NCBI GenBank assembly: GCA_003508835.1
Contig: PUFA01000081.1
Location: 1,550,001 to 1,614,000, forward strand
Direction of reading: 5' to 3'
DNA length: 64,000 bases
From: Eonycteris spelaea
Lineage: Eukaryota > Chordata > Mammalia > Chiroptera > Pteropodidae
In this document: positions 21,871 to 34,589 of the stretch, in pieces
Layout: every line of letters begins with the position of its first letter
Numbering within the stretch: the stretch's first letter is position 1
Translations under genes and position numbers: made by a program
The notes under the pieces: generated by a model
The model's input: the letters and a program-made list of their open reading frames with translations, nothing else
Told to the model about the DNA's origin: nothing
Databases searched by the model: none

Positions 21871-23385
21871 TCAAAAAAGGAACATTCTCTTCAGCGTTTC
21901 TAGCACCAAGACAGGTACGAACCCAGAAAAGGTTACTAACGTTACTGCAGTCGGGGTCTGCAGTACACAAACTCCAATTTGCTGTTTCCTCTGGGAAGAT
22001 CTTCAGTGTCCCAGCACACTAGATGCTGCAAACCACCATGAGGGATGATGCACAGGGACCAGCAAGACCCAGGGGATTTCTGACAGTAATCGTTACCAGG
22101 TTCAATTAACTGCTTTACAAAAGCAGGGCTCATTCTCTCTCTAGCCAGTGAACCCTGACATGCAGACACTACAATTAGAAGCAAAGAATAAATTAAAAGC
22201 ACGCTCCTTCTGCCACATGGAATAATGAGTACAGGGGCAGGAGTAATCATATTTTTTAAAGCTATATATGAATTTAAAAGCAAAGACAATGGACAAAACT
22301 GAGCAGTGATTCATAAGGCTCTCAGTTGGGTGGACTACTCACCTGCTGTTGAAAACACAGGTAAGGACATATCTCTCATCCCAATGCCCTTTGAATATCT
22401 TCCATGATTGTCTGAAATTTACCCCCCTAAATATCTCACCATCCTGAAATGGGAAGTGGCCCAGGGCAATATGCTGCTCAGTGGCTTGAATCTCCTCTTC
22501 TCATATATATTCATTAAATCCTTATCTCCAATGTGCCCTGGTTCCCGACCCTTAACATAACCATGCAGCAGGAAACAGTTACCTCTTCCAGAAAAGCAAA
22601 TACACCAGACTTCCCCACCTGGAGTCTAGGTGAACTTTTCAAATCCAGGGCTGGTTTCTACCATGTTGGAAAAATATACAACAATAACTTAAATCTCATC
22701 CAGACACTCCCAAAGGACCCCTAAGACCCTCCTTGCTCAGAGCGGGTATCATCTGCTCTGCCTTTTTGCCATCTTTAGTCTATTAAATTTAAAGATAATT
22801 TTTTTTAAAAAAAAAAAAAGGCAGAGGAAGGAAACAAAGAGAGTATGGTGCGTCCGATTCACTGTATCGGTGTCCTCCAGTTGTTTCTGGCTCCCTGTCT
22901 GCTGTTGCAAGTCTCAAGGGAAATATTCTAGAATCTTTTCCTTTGCAAGAAAATATGAAGGAATGAATTAATGAATCAATGAATATTCAGAGTCCTTGGT
23001 ATATAAATGCTGCAGATTACAGATGTTTCCACACACCATCAAAAAGCACATTGCACAATTGCCTTGCCGAAGGTGACTTTGCTTCATCTGAGAGCAGAGT
23101 ATCCCCCGCACCCCAAAGTGCATCATGTGGATTGTATAGGGTAACTTCAGAAAATGTAAGACCAATAGCACCAAATATTGCAAGAAACAATGCTCTAACC
23201 CAATGGAGCAAGAAAATAAAAATGACTCTGACCTGACTCAACTTAATTCAACCTGTACTTTTTGATAGTCTACCTTCCAAATTCATTATAACTTCCAGTC
23301 ACCCATCAATACCAAATCAAAGAAAGAACTGATAAATATTCATAAATAAAGGCTGCTTTCTTTAAAGTATAATATTTAAACACTG
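21871..23385. other. Unclassified; contains the weak candidate exon at 22.34 kb
   Basis: No recognisable repeat. An A-rich run lies at 22,801-22,820. Open frames of 115-135 codons at 21.6-22.3 kb partly translate the LINE-1 remnant and show no family features. Confidence 0.4.
22343..22443 (-). other. Weak candidate internal exon
   Basis: On the minus strand an acceptor (CACTTCCCATTTCAG) precedes 101 bases that end CAACAGCAG, followed by the strong donor GTGAGTAG. One frame is open across the whole segment (33 codons plus two bases) and includes many aromatic and basic residues. The other two frames have stops early. An open frame of this length occurs by chance fairly often, and I recognise no protein family. 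It is listed because both splice sites are good and the strand matches the better exon at 37.1 kb. Confidence 0.2.
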
Positions 23386-23387
23386 TT

Positions 23388-23552
23388 CATGGAATCAAAA
23401 GCAGTTTATTTCTGATCCTAGGTCTGTCACATCCTCCCATGTGACTCTGGATAATTTATTTATCTTTTAATGTCAGTCTGATCACTCATAAAGTGAGGGC
23501 AATAATAGTACATATCTACCCCTAACAGACTGGTGCAAAAATTAAATACTAT
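23388..23552 (+). repeat. MIR SINE
   Basis: 'gatcctaggtctgtcacatcc...gtgactctggataatttatttatctttt...tcataaagtgagggcaataatagtacatatctaccc' is MIR in the plus direction. Confidence 0.75.
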
Positions 23553-24521
23553 AGTCATAGCCCTCGAAATGCTACCTCACCTGACAGTCTAACGTTTAAG
23601 ACACACCTTGCAATTCTGAGTCAAGATCCGATAACTCCTCTCAAATAACGACCTGAGACTGGATGTGGACCTCTCTGAGACATGACTGAGATTCACGGTC
23701 ATAACCTGCCACTGGGGATGGGGCAAATGAGAATTGTAAAGTTCAACTGAGATGTCTCCAAACCAAAGAGAAGTTGGCTGATTTTAACCTAATAGTTAAT
23801 GTTGTCTTGAAAGCTGAATGAATAAAACCCGACTCCAGACATCCGTCTTGCTGAGACATTTCTAAGAGCATGGTGGTGGCTCCTGGAAATTGACATGGGA
23901 ACATGTTCCCAAAACCACCTGCCCTAGGGTTTAATGTCACTTTTAATTCAAAAGGTCCCAGAAAAAAATTGGCATACAGAGTCAAAAAGAATAATGAAGA
24001 CAAAATGCTTAAGGCAATTACAAGAGAGATTTCCTTTAGAGCCGTTAATGAATTTGGAAGAGGAATATAAAATGTGTCCTAGCAGCAATCTCTTGTTTGT
24101 GTTTCTCTTCTGACACATAAAGTAACCTGTTTAAAACAACAATAAGACTGAACAATTAGCTAGCCTACTGTGCCAACACTGACTAATGATTATGAAGGGA
24201 AATAGTTCTGCTCTCTCTGGCTACTTAGATAGGGGCCTCTCACTCTCTGCCCCACTCTGTGCCAAGAGGGTACAAGTGTGGCAAAAATTTGTTTCAGTTC
24301 GATCCTTCTGTGGATCCAAAACACCAAATCCAGTAGCCTACCAGCATCCCAAGGATATTTGAAACGACTCTGATTCTGAGCCTTGGACAGCCTTTCTGCT
24401 GTGACGTTACTATCAGTTCTGCTAGCAACATCATATTTTTTTTCTCTTTGGCAAATGATGCTTTTAACCTCCTTCCTAATGGGTATCTAACTCTTGAGAT
24501 GACCTTTCATTTTCTTTGTTC
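23553..24521. other. No gene recognised
   Basis: Unclassified. The 23,990-24,200 part is repeat-free with AACAATAAG- and TTAATGA-type motifs and may be conserved. An 86-codon minus-strand open frame (23,743-24,003) is unrecognised. Confidence 0.4.
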
Positions 24522-24685
24522 GGTCATTCAGTCCTTCTTCAAATATTTATTGAGTGCCAGCTGTGTGTCTAAGCCCCGATTACAACACTGAAAAACATGT
24601 GGTCTCCGCCTCGCAGGGCTCACAGTCCTCCAAGGAGGTAGAGACTAAATATGCAATTATAAATGTAATCAACCTATTTGTGTTT
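24522..24685 (-). repeat. L2 LINE fragment
   Basis: 'gtcattcagtccttcttcaaatatttattgagtgccagctgtgtgtc...gtctccgcctcgcagggctcacagtcctccaaggagg' is the L2 3' end in reverse. Confidence 0.75.
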
Positions 24686-24696
24686 CAAGAGTATTG

Positions 24697-24955
24697 GTCA
24701 AAATAATGATCACAATAATAATGGCTACCCCGAAGTGGAATCATCTTCTACACCAGACAGTGTGCTAAATACTTCATGTAAATCAGCAAGCCCATGGAAG
24801 CCTGACACCCTTACAGGGCAAGTATCATCGTCCTGATTATACAGAAGAAGAAACTGAGACTCCCATGGGCTAAGAAATTTGCCCTGGGTCTCAGCCCTAG
24901 TAAGAAAAAAGAGCCGGTATTCAAATCTGTGTTTTTCTGTCTCCAGAAGACATTT
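24697..24955 (-). repeat. MIR SINE (nearly full length)
   Basis: 'aataataatggctac...cagacagtgtgctaaatacttcatgtaa...ttatacagaagaagaaactgagactc...gccctgggtctcagccctagtaag...ccggtattcaaatctg' covers most of MIR in reverse. It is adjacent to the L2 fragment on the same strand. Confidence 0.8.
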
Positions 24956-25755
24956 TCTCAACAACTAATATCTACCTCATCCAGAATGTTAATCAGCAAA
25001 CATAATCAGGCATAATGAATCCTTCTTTATTTCCTTGTAATCAAAGAGGCATTCTGACCAGAAAAGAGCTATTTGTGCCCTATCATTCTCTTTACCTGGG
25101 TTTCAGAAAATATTACTATTAAGCTATAATTCTGCATCTTCTCCCTCTTCAGCCTTCCTCCTTTTAGTCAAACAACCGCTACATTTCAGCCAATCTCACA
25201 TAGACTAATATGGCAAAAGACATTAAAACACAGAAAAAAAAAAACTTTTCCATGGTGGTTGTACATTCTCTACCACCTGAAAACTTTTAGGAAGAAAGAT
25301 AAATTATAAATACAGTCATATGCACAACATAATCACTTCCAAATATGTCAAAGCAAAGGTTTGATTTGGTTCTGAATTTCTTTAACTATACAGCAAAATA
25401 AGGTTTGGAGCAAAACAAGTCATTCAATTTCTGAGTTAAGTTCTTAAAACCACACACAAAGAAAAATGTCTTCAACATTATTCAGAAGAACTCCTTTCAA
25501 TTTAAAATGATAAAATTATTTTTGGGGGGTCTATGAATGATCCAGTCAATCAATCTTTCCTTGAAATTTTTCTTTTTCACTGTTAAAGTATAAAGTTCAT
25601 GTCTGTTTGAATAAAGAAAAGAATAGAGAGAATTTTATTCTCAGTGATGTTTCCCTTAGGACAATGCTATATCTATAGAAGCTGCTGGATTCCCCAAAAA
25701 CAATTAATGAGTGTGCCCCTTATGGAAAAATAACTGCTCTCCTTTCCATGTAAAA
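24956..25755. other. No gene recognised
   Basis: A+T-rich unclassified sequence, no exon or repeat signature. Confidence 0.5.
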
Positions 25756-25789
25756 CATCACAACCTCAGAGACTTAGATAGTTCTAGGT

Positions 25790-25918
25790 CAGTAGGAGAA
25801 TCAAATCAGTCCCACTCCTCATTTATGTGAGGTAACACAAAGTCTAAAAGGAAACATGACTTCCCCGAGGTCACACAGATGATTAGCAAAACTTTAAGGC
25901 TCCTGGCTACTAACATAA
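25790..25918 (-). repeat. MIR SINE fragment
   Basis: 'aaaaggaaacatgacttccccgaggtcacacagatgattagcaaaactttaaggctcctggct' contains the reverse MIR core. Confidence 0.7.
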
Positions 25919-26800
25919 TATTCCAAGGAAGAAGATTATTATTTTTTACAACCACTAATGACTACAAACGTGAGAATGGCCACTTTTCTTCCAAGGTCGA
26001 TTATGTATTCTGATGTTGTTTTATTTGCTATGAGCAAGTGAAATGTAAATTCTAGGATTTTCCATGATGGGCTGACAGTGACGGTTTTACAGATATTCTA
26101 AGGAGATGACACTGCTATAAGTTCACTTTCTGCTAGACACAAAAATTCAGATATGACCTCAAATTGCACCTATTTTTGCTTGCGAATATTTATTATAAGA
26201 GATGGATAATGTCTCCTTCCAAATTCCTACTTGTACTGAAAGAGGCTACCCCTGCCACAAACATACTGTATCTATAGCTCTGACTGTGGGAGCCGGGAAG
26301 AGGGGTGGGGACCTGCCCAAGAAGGCAAATCCCAGTTACAAGAACATGTTTCTCTTCTAATTTTTCTTCTTTTCTAATTTTAAAGATGTTTTCCCTATAA
26401 GCACATATCTGTTTAATAAAATAATTTGATAGCTATTCATTTAATATATTAATTAAATGTAATTAATTATCTTGTTTGTAATTAGTATATTCACATATTT
26501 ATAACTGCATATTAAGTGGCTGAAAAATATCATTTAGATGAGGAAAACTAGCAAATTTATTACAAATCATAACAAAAGCCAACTATTTCACTAAAAAGCT
26601 GCCATTAGTGTAGGAAAAGGTCTTTGAGTATTACAGCAATAATTGAAACACTTCTGGTTAAGCATAAGTGTTTATTTTAAGAAAAAATCAGTTTTTCTAA
26701 TTGAAATAAACAGATGACAACTTCATAAATTACTAACAATGCCCAACTCATGATCACCAGTCAGCTGTGAATTTTAGTAGTTGTACCACCATTACAAATT
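25919..26800. other. No gene recognised
   Basis: Unclassified A+T-rich sequence. Dense TAATTA/ATTAAT steps at 26,435-26,475. Confidence 0.5.
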
Positions 26801-26804
26801 TCGA

Positions 26805-26935
26805 TTAATTCTAACAAATATTTCTGGACATCTGACTAGATGTCAAGTGCCTGCTCTCATGGAGCTATGTTTTGCTGGAGAAGACAGAAAATAAACAAAT
26901 TATATTGGGAAGCTCAAAGAACAGAAGGGAGTGAG
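26805..26935 (-). repeat. L2 LINE fragment
   Basis: 'ctaacaaatatttctggacatctgactagatgtcaagtgcctgctctcatggagctatgttttgctggagaagacagaaaataaacaaat' is the reversed L2 3' end. Confidence 0.65.
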
Positions 26936-27392
26936 ACAGGAGCATAACATACATGAAGTAGGAGTTAGAGGTGGCTGCTAATGTGTGCATAATCTTGGGG
27001 AGGTTATGTGATGTTCTCTCTGTAAGGTACATGGGGAGTTCAGATTTTATTCTAAGTGTAAGGAAGGCATAAGTGCAAGCACATAAATAACTTGAACCTA
27101 TTTTTGTTACTATGTAGAGAGGAAAGATCCCATTGCCAAATAAGGGAGTGTCTCCTTTATATATGTTTCCAATAGTATCAGTAAATTGATGTTTAATCAT
27201 TTTCACTAAATTATTATATTTTATTAATTTTTTTAATTTCATGGTTATCTGGGTCAGAATTTACCATTCTAGAAATTTCTTTTAAATAATTTGACAGACC
27301 TTTTAAATAACCCCTGAGAACTTTCACTTTAAATTTATTTCCTTATAGGATTTTGTCCAGTGCAAATTAAAGTCAATTTGAAACTCGTAGTT
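26936..27392. other. No gene recognised
   Basis: The 125-codon minus-strand open frame (26,865-27,242) begins inside the L2 fragment and shows no recognisable features, so I treat it as chance. Confidence 0.45.
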
Positions 27393-27660
27393 CAGTGAGG
27401 CAACATAATGTATTGGTCTTTGGAGCCAGACAAACTTGGTTGTGAATTCTGACTCATCTACCCACTGTTGTATAACCCAGGTCCTGTGATATGATCTCTT
27501 AATCTTTAGATTCGCCATATGTAAACCAGGGATAATAATAGCATCATTTTTACAGGACTGTGGGGACAAGAATAAATAAAATAATGCCTGTGATGCACTT
27601 AAGCCACTGCCTACACTTAATGTATTTTAAATAATGGTACCTATTACTCTTATCATTATT
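27393..27660 (+). repeat. MIR SINE (nearly full length)
   Basis: 'gtattggtctttggagccagacaaacttggttgtgaattctgactcatctacccactg...accagggataataatagcatcatttttacaggactgtgggg...gcctgtgatgcacttaagccactgcctacactta' spans MIR from the tRNA-like head to the tail. Confidence 0.8.
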
Positions 27661-29310
27661 ACCATGATATTAGTATTAATTAGCCAACAAAGAGAAATAT
27701 CCTAAAATTGTTAGTCATGGAAAAATTTTTAAATGGAAGAATTAAGATTACCATATCAAAAGTGTTTGCATGGAGCTACGTATATATTATGAAATATATA
27801 TTATATGTTTTGAAAACCTGCATCACAAACTAACCTGAAAGTAGAAAAGGTGAGAATGAATTCATCTCTGTACATATCAGGTGCTTTATTAACAAGCTTC
27901 AATGATATTAGGAAATTTCTGTTGAGTTGTGTCCTTTCTGGAGAGCAACCAGATTCAAGTTTTACTTTACAAATTCAACAACAATTGGCAAATCCCTAGA
28001 CCACAAGATCCTTGGTGAAAAATCAGCAACCTAAAGGCATTTTCCATTGCTGCCAAAAATAATCTGCTGCAGAAAGACCCTGAAGCAATTTCTGGGGTCT
28101 GCCAATGACTTCTGCAGTCAGCCATCTTAACGAAAGACACTAAGGTTTCTGGAAATGTACCATGGGACTCTGAATATTATGATTAACAGAACCACTAAGT
28201 GTTTATCTAATGAATGCAGATCTGTAAACAGGACCCTGGAGTCCCAAAATGCCCCCTTTCCAACCTGACTGATGTCTGAAACACCAGAATCACACTGTGT
28301 ATATAAAAACAATAAAACAATTTTAAAAGTATTTGTTAATTGGAATATGTAATAAAGTTTGAACTTTACTGTGTTTAAAATACATTATTTCAAACAAATG
28401 TGTTTTAAACAAATATTCATTTAAAATAAATATTCCCAGCTTTGAGAAAGCCCAACCGAGAAAATCCAAGAGTTGAAAGAATTACATAAAAACCAATGAC
28501 TTTTTGTAAGAAAGGAAGTACTTTCTAAAGCAATAATTCTGAATTTTAAAACCAGTATTGTTTACAATAGTGGTATACATGCTCAGGATAGAAAAAAAGA
28601 ATGTTGCAGCAAGAAAGACTAGGACAATGAGGAAAACACAGAGGGGTTTTACTAGATTGTTCACTATTGATAAAATTGAAGACAAAAAAAGACCCAGAGT
28701 TTCTAAACTCATACTTGTTTAAAAAGAGGGTATTTTAAAGACCCTCTAAAAATAGGGTCACCAATGTGGAAAGGTTGTACAGCAAATAAAAGATAACTTC
28801 AGGACAAACGATGCCATTATTTCCCTCTGAACTATAAAGTAAGATGAAACCAAATCAATTATAATTACTACAAAGTTGCACTTTTGCCTTTAAATTTGTT
28901 ATTATTAATACCTTTATCTGGATTTATAATAGGAGAAGGCATTAATATAATTAGTCCTTAGACATTATAAATTTTTAAGAAGCAATGTTAACATTTCAAG
29001 ATTCTATTTTTAAAAATGCATTTTTCTCTTTCTTGAAGTTGGAAGATGGCCTTGTGTGGTTCTTTTGGAACAAAGAAGTCAATATTATACTCACAGCTTA
29101 TATGATATTAAAATGCAGAAGATCAAATCACTGGAGGCTGCCATGTTATGTGTGTGGGGTTTATCATTCTCTTCTCTTCATCTCTTTAATAACTATTTCC
29201 TAATACTAATTTAATTGGATTCATTAAATTTGGTATTTTTAGAATACCTACTACATGGATAATACTATACTAAGTTACAATGAGAAAACTTATAAAAATC
29301 AGACATAATC
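27661..29310. other. No gene recognised
   Basis: A+T-rich unclassified sequence. Includes TTTAAA-rich text at 28,310-28,440. No exon or clear repeat. Confidence 0.5.
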
Positions 29311-29314
29311 GCAA

Positions 29315-30605
29315 TATCATCACACAACAAAAAATTACTAGACATGTGAAGAAGAAAAACAGGGAATTTTAAAAAGTGTCTTCAAATGAAAAAAGTAGTT
29401 AATAAAATAGAAATGAACCAGATGCTGGAATTAACAGAGAAGGGGTTTAAAACAGCTATTACAGATATGTGTCAGGACTTGTAAAAAAACATGACTATAA
29501 CTGGTGCATAGATGGGGAATTTCAGCAGGAAATGAAAAGTACTAAAAAATTTAAGGAAAATCTAGAAATAAAAGTATATATGAAAATAAAATACTGGATG
29601 TGCTTAACAGCAGATTGGAGACTACAGAAGAAAGGGTTAGTGAACTTAGAGACCAATTAATAGAACATAGATTGGAAACAAAAACAAAGAGCCACGATGA
29701 CCTGTGGGACAATATTAAGCAATATTAATCAAAGACATAAGACCTAAGTTCCAGAAAGAAATAATGAAATAAACAGAATGGGGCAAGTAAATTTTTGAGA
29801 AAATAATAATTTAAAATTTATCAAATATGATGAGAATACTCAAGAATCTTGGCAAACTCCAAGTAGTATAAATACAAAGAAAATCACTTCTAGGAACATC
29901 TTTTATTTATACTGTATAGGATACTGAAAAACAAAGGTAAAGGGAAAAATCTTAAAAGCAGCAGAGAAAAATGGATCGCTATAATCAGAGGAACAAAGAT
30001 AAGAATGATGGCTAGTATTTAATCAGAAGCATTAAAGATCAGAAGAGAATAGGATTATTTCTTGAAAGTGCTAAAAAAAAAATAAACTGTCAAGTAAAAA
30101 TCCTATATCCAGCAAAATTATCCCATAAAAATGAGGGTGGAATAAAGATATTTTTAGATAAACAAAAGCTGAAAAAAGTTGTTGCTATCAGAACTTCAAT
30201 GCAAAAATGTTAAAAGAGGTCCTTCAGTCTAAAGAGAAATGATAACAGATGGAAATTCTAATCTATAAAAAGAAATGAGCGCCAGAAATAGTAAATTTGC
30301 GGGTAATTACTGTCTTTTTTCTTATTTAATTTTTTATAATGTAGCTGTTCAAAGCAAAAATAAAACAAAATAAAAACTAACATTTTATTATAGTGTTTAT
30401 AACATACAAAAGTAAAATATTTGACACCATCACAAGAATGGTGGCAGGTAGAAACATATGTTGTAAAGTCCTTGTTTCAGGTAAAATGGTACTTCACAAA
30501 CTAAATTAAGTCTAGATACACTCTACTCTTAATTTAAAGATATTTATTGTAATCCTTAAAGCAACAACTAAAAAAAGAACACACATTTTAAAAGGGTAGG
30601 TTACA
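29315..30605 (+). mobile_element. Old LINE-1/HAL1-type element, ORF1 region and 3' part
   Basis: The plus strand follows the order expected of an ancient LINE-1/HAL1: 'aaaattactagacatgtgaag', 'gagccacgatgacctgtgggacaat', 'atcttaaaagcagcagagaaaaatgg', 'aagtgctaaaaaaaaaataaactgtcaag', 'gaataaagatatttttagataaacaaaagctga', 'tgttaaaagaggtccttcagtctaaagagaaatgataacagatgg', then the 3' part to 'aagcaacaactaaaaaa'. The frame is broken many times. A 63-codon open frame at 29,469-29,660 is a remnant of the coding part. Confidence 0.75.
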
Positions 30606-30639
30606 ACTTTTCTGGAGATTAAGGGTCATCTCTCAGTTT

Positions 30640-30955
30640 GTGGAAGTCTCAGCCTAAAACAGGGCCTAACACGTACTGAGTTCTGAATAAATGTTAAATT
30701 AAACAACAAATGGATATTTAACATAAATAAAATAGGATAGAATCATAAAAGTGACAAAAATAAAGTATCATTAGAGCTCAGAGGTGAGAAATGTTGTGTA
30801 GAAAGCCCACAGCACAGTCTGACACATAGGCCACCGATAACAATTTGTTGAATAAATCATGGCATGGATGAGATCTCCGAAATCATCTAGAGGTTACAAG
30901 AATGTCATTTTATGAATGAGCAAAGAGGCCACAGCAACAGATCTTTAAACATGTA
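30640..30955. repeat. MIR/L2 tail remnants
   Basis: Two adjacent 3'-tail-like pieces are visible: 'acagggcctaacacgtactgagttctgaataaatgtt' (plus) and 'cagtctgacacataggccaccgataacaatttgttgaataaatcatgg' (plus). They are followed by 'gaaatcatctagaggttac...ttttatgaatgagcaaagagg', which reads as an antisense SINE core. Confidence 0.5.
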
Positions 30956-33900
30956 AGTGGTCCGGTTGGGACTGGAAATATTAGAAGCTAAATTTCCAGA
31001 CCTCTAAGCCAAAGCTTTCTCTGCTGGATCAAGCTGAGGCTCCACCCGTGGCCCTGTCTGCCACTCTCATATGAACGACAGTCAGGGTCATGAGCATAAC
31101 ATGTGACTACCAAATGACTGATTAACACAAAACTCAAAGTCATGACATTGACCTTAAGAAAGTTATAGTGTTTTAACCAAAAGAACAAAAATGAGTGTGT
31201 ATGCATATGGTGTGTGTGTGTCTGAAAATGTCAACTGAAAAATTGCTTTGATTTTAAAACGCTCATACTTAAAAATTTCCTCAGAAACTATTTACACATC
31301 AGTCTTCTGAATAAATGACTAATGCTGAGTCCTAAGAACATCTAAGATCTTAAAGTGTAGAAAACTAACTGTGACCCCCTGCCAAGCTGATAAAAAGAAA
31401 AAATAAAAACAATAGGCATGCTCTCATGGGTTCGATCAGGGGGGAAAAAAAGAAAGAAAAGAAACACTTATTTTAATACCGAATGTGAAATTTCCTGCTC
31501 TTTTCATATATTTTTCTTGTAGATGTGACCCTTATCTTGTTTACTGCACAAAGTCAATTAGCTATCTCTATGAAAAACATCATTTCTAATTCTGGGACCT
31601 GGGTCTTCTGTGCTCCACTACCCTCCCTCAGCAAGGAGCTCAACACATCACTCAGTCAAAGAGGACAAGAAAGGATTAGGACTTGACAGGGATACATGAA
31701 AAAGCCCAGGAGGATAGTCATTTCCTCTACTCAGGAAGTACTTTCACTAAACCAGTCCTTTGCTCTTGTTCAGAACATTTCTCCCCCAGGGCAAAGCCTG
31801 ACTTGCCAGCAGGGAAACTGTCAGGGAAAGGACAGCTCTGCTCTGCTGCTTGCTGCTCCACTGCCCTTTATAATCCTTTCCAGAAAAGGCTTCCTTCTCT
31901 CAGTGAATGGCATCAGAAGTTCTAAAGTAAGCAGATGCCGGGGCTCTGGATCCTCCTCTCTCTGCCCACCCTGGGTCTCCTCCAGCACAAACCTCCCACT
32001 GCAACAGGCAGTCACCAGGAAGGGGAGGAAGCAGACCCAGCAAGTATCATAAGTTGTCCTATTTCAGAGATTTCTCATCAGCAGCCTTTGCATCGCGTCC
32101 ACTCCAAATCTTTCACCCCAACTCTAAAATCAGGTCACTGCATTTGCAAGATAGGTGACGCAGCTGCTGATGAGCAGGAGGGGATGTTTAGGACACTGCA
32201 TCCCCCCACTTCCCTTCCACTCTCACACTTTTGTTATCCCTCTGAATGTCACCAGGCTTTTTTTTTTTCTTATCACTTACAAAACAACAAAGAAAAAAAT
32301 ATTATAGAAAACTCTGTAATGGAAAAGGCTTCTGCAAGATACACAATTCAAAACTACAATTCTTTTTTTCCCCTCACTGTGCACCAGCTCCATGCATTCG
32401 GCCCTTATTTGTGACAGATTTCAAAGAAAATGTTTGCAGTTCAAAGATAAGCAGGTTTTTAGTAAACTGCCAAAAGGACTTTTTTCTTTTTCTTCATTGC
32501 CAGTGGAAAAATTCAAAAAGAGTAAATAAGAGAGGGAAGACATTCTCTCTCAGTTACACTACATGTATACCTAGTTTTCTGGAAATTTACCAACAGATAG
32601 GATAATCAGGGCTAGAGTCCACCCCTACCACCCTGCCTCAGTCCTAGGTTAAATTTTGCCATCAAAATAATGAGGCTAACCACTAAAATAATCACATGTG
32701 ATAATTAAGACACGGTTTTTTAAAGCTTTGTTTTCATTATAATCATTAATCTCATACGTGCTTTACATTAAAAACCTCGTTAATTCAAAGCATAAAATAA
32801 AAAAGGGAAGATACCATTTTAACAAGGCCTCTGTTTACAAAAAGTAAAACAGAAAATTGCCTTAATGGATACATCAGAAAACAAAGAACGAAACCAAGAG
32901 AAGGCCAATCTAGAATCCTTAGGCCATGATAAAGGGGTATAAGCCAAAGGGCTGAACTGACATCAACATCCACAAGAAAAGTTTTCAAGCCAGTGAAGAC
33001 CAGAACTCTGTATTGTCGTTGTTCACACATGCTACCCTTCAAAAGCTGGATTTTGCCACTTGCTTAATATTTGTTAGGAATTAATATCTAATGTTATTTA
33101 AGGACCCCATAGAAAAGACTGCCGACTTTGAGGCAATAAACCCCTGGGGGAAAAGGTAAACCTCTGGAGAGACCAAAAGAGAAAATTTTAATGGAAAATA
33201 AAATTCTGAAATAAAGGAAGCATGAATTTTTTCTGGTAACTTTTGATGATTCTACCAACAAAAAACAAATTCATTATTTTCAATAGCATATGAATGGTGC
33301 AATGACGCAGACTCCAAACTAAAGTAAAAGAAGAGGCAGATCCTTTTCTTTCTTGGAAACAGAGGGAGCTAAGACTTTACAACTTGAAGCTACATGATTT
33401 AGGTAATTTCACAAAAACACTTTTTTTTTTTCTGTAGGAAAATGGACTCCCAGCTCCTTCTGCTCTTCCTGAGCTAATAGTGCAGGGACCTACCTCCTCA
33501 GCATTATTTCACAGTGAGCAGATGGTAGTCTAAAATTTTTTTGAAAAAAAAACAATCTACTGGCAAGGGTTGCCAAGAGGTCAGCAGAACCTAGATTAAC
33601 AATTGATCAGCTCTAATGGACCATCACAGCAATAAACTCAAATCCTGGACACAGACCTGCTACGCCAATGACAGCAATGGCGCTGACACCCAAGCTGTTA
33701 ACAGACTTGTGCTTAACAGCACCGATGCTTTGCTGCTTCAAAGCCTTCATCTAAGCAAACACACATTCTTCGATATACATCCATTCTCTCAAAGGCCTCT
33801 CTTTTACAGGTTTCCACAAAAGAGCAATTGGTTTACTCTGACCCAGAAGAGACTTCACTTAGATCTGAGGTCCAGGTAGTGAAAGACACTCTATAAATAC

Positions 33901-34585
33901 TGACAGATTATTTGAACATCTACTCTTGTGTTCAGAGCACAACTGTATCATTTGATATTTCTCATGTAATCATACAGAACAGACAACTGGGGAGGAAATA
34001 TAACTGGACTCCCCTTCCTTGTTCCCAAAAGAACAAAAGCTATAACACTCCCAGGATTCATTTTGTCAGCCTCTATTTTTTCTTTTTTTTTGAGAGATGC
34101 CAATGCTGCATTTGTGTTTACAGCACATCTGACAAGAAATCAGTTGTGCTACACCAGGATTTTACTGTAAACTTTCGATAATAGGAAAGAAGTCAGAACA
34201 CTCTTGGAATATAACTATAGCTCCAAACAGACAAAAAAGAGCAGCTTGAGGTTAGTTGAGCTAAACCACAGAACACTTTTCCTCTGCTGAAGGTAAGTCC
34301 TCTAAAGTCAATTAAATCACTTCCTCTCTTACTCACACCTTTACTAGACACCTGATCTCAGAATAAAATTGACTATATGAACCATAAAAAACAGATTTTC
34401 TAAAACAGTCCTGATTTCCAAGAATCTTTTTGGATTTCCTGCAAACTTACTCTTTCCTATTGGATCAATGGATTTAAATGTTGAGTACAGAAACACCCAA
34501 GAACAAGGACATTCACTTATATAAACACAACACAAAGGTCAAAATCAGGGAATTCAACATACATGCAATATTGATATCTAATGTA
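30956..34585. other. No gene recognised
   Basis: Long stretch without recognisable repeats. Open frames of 118-159 codons at 31.7-32.6 kb overlap in different frames and show no family features. A GTAAGT donor-like site at 34,293 has no matching acceptor. 33,600-33,760 is locally richer in G+C but unassigned. Confidence 0.4.
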
Positions 34586-34589
34586 CAGT

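Noticed and set aside
31935..32605. Open frames of 119-159 codons on the plus strand
   Set aside because: They overlap in different frames and have no recognisable domain, repeat-like composition (Phe/Ser/Leu/His) and no supporting splice pattern. Lengths of this order are expected by chance in 64 kb.
34285..34300. Plus-strand donor CTGAAG/GTAAGT
   Set aside because: No plausible acceptor or coding frame upstream.
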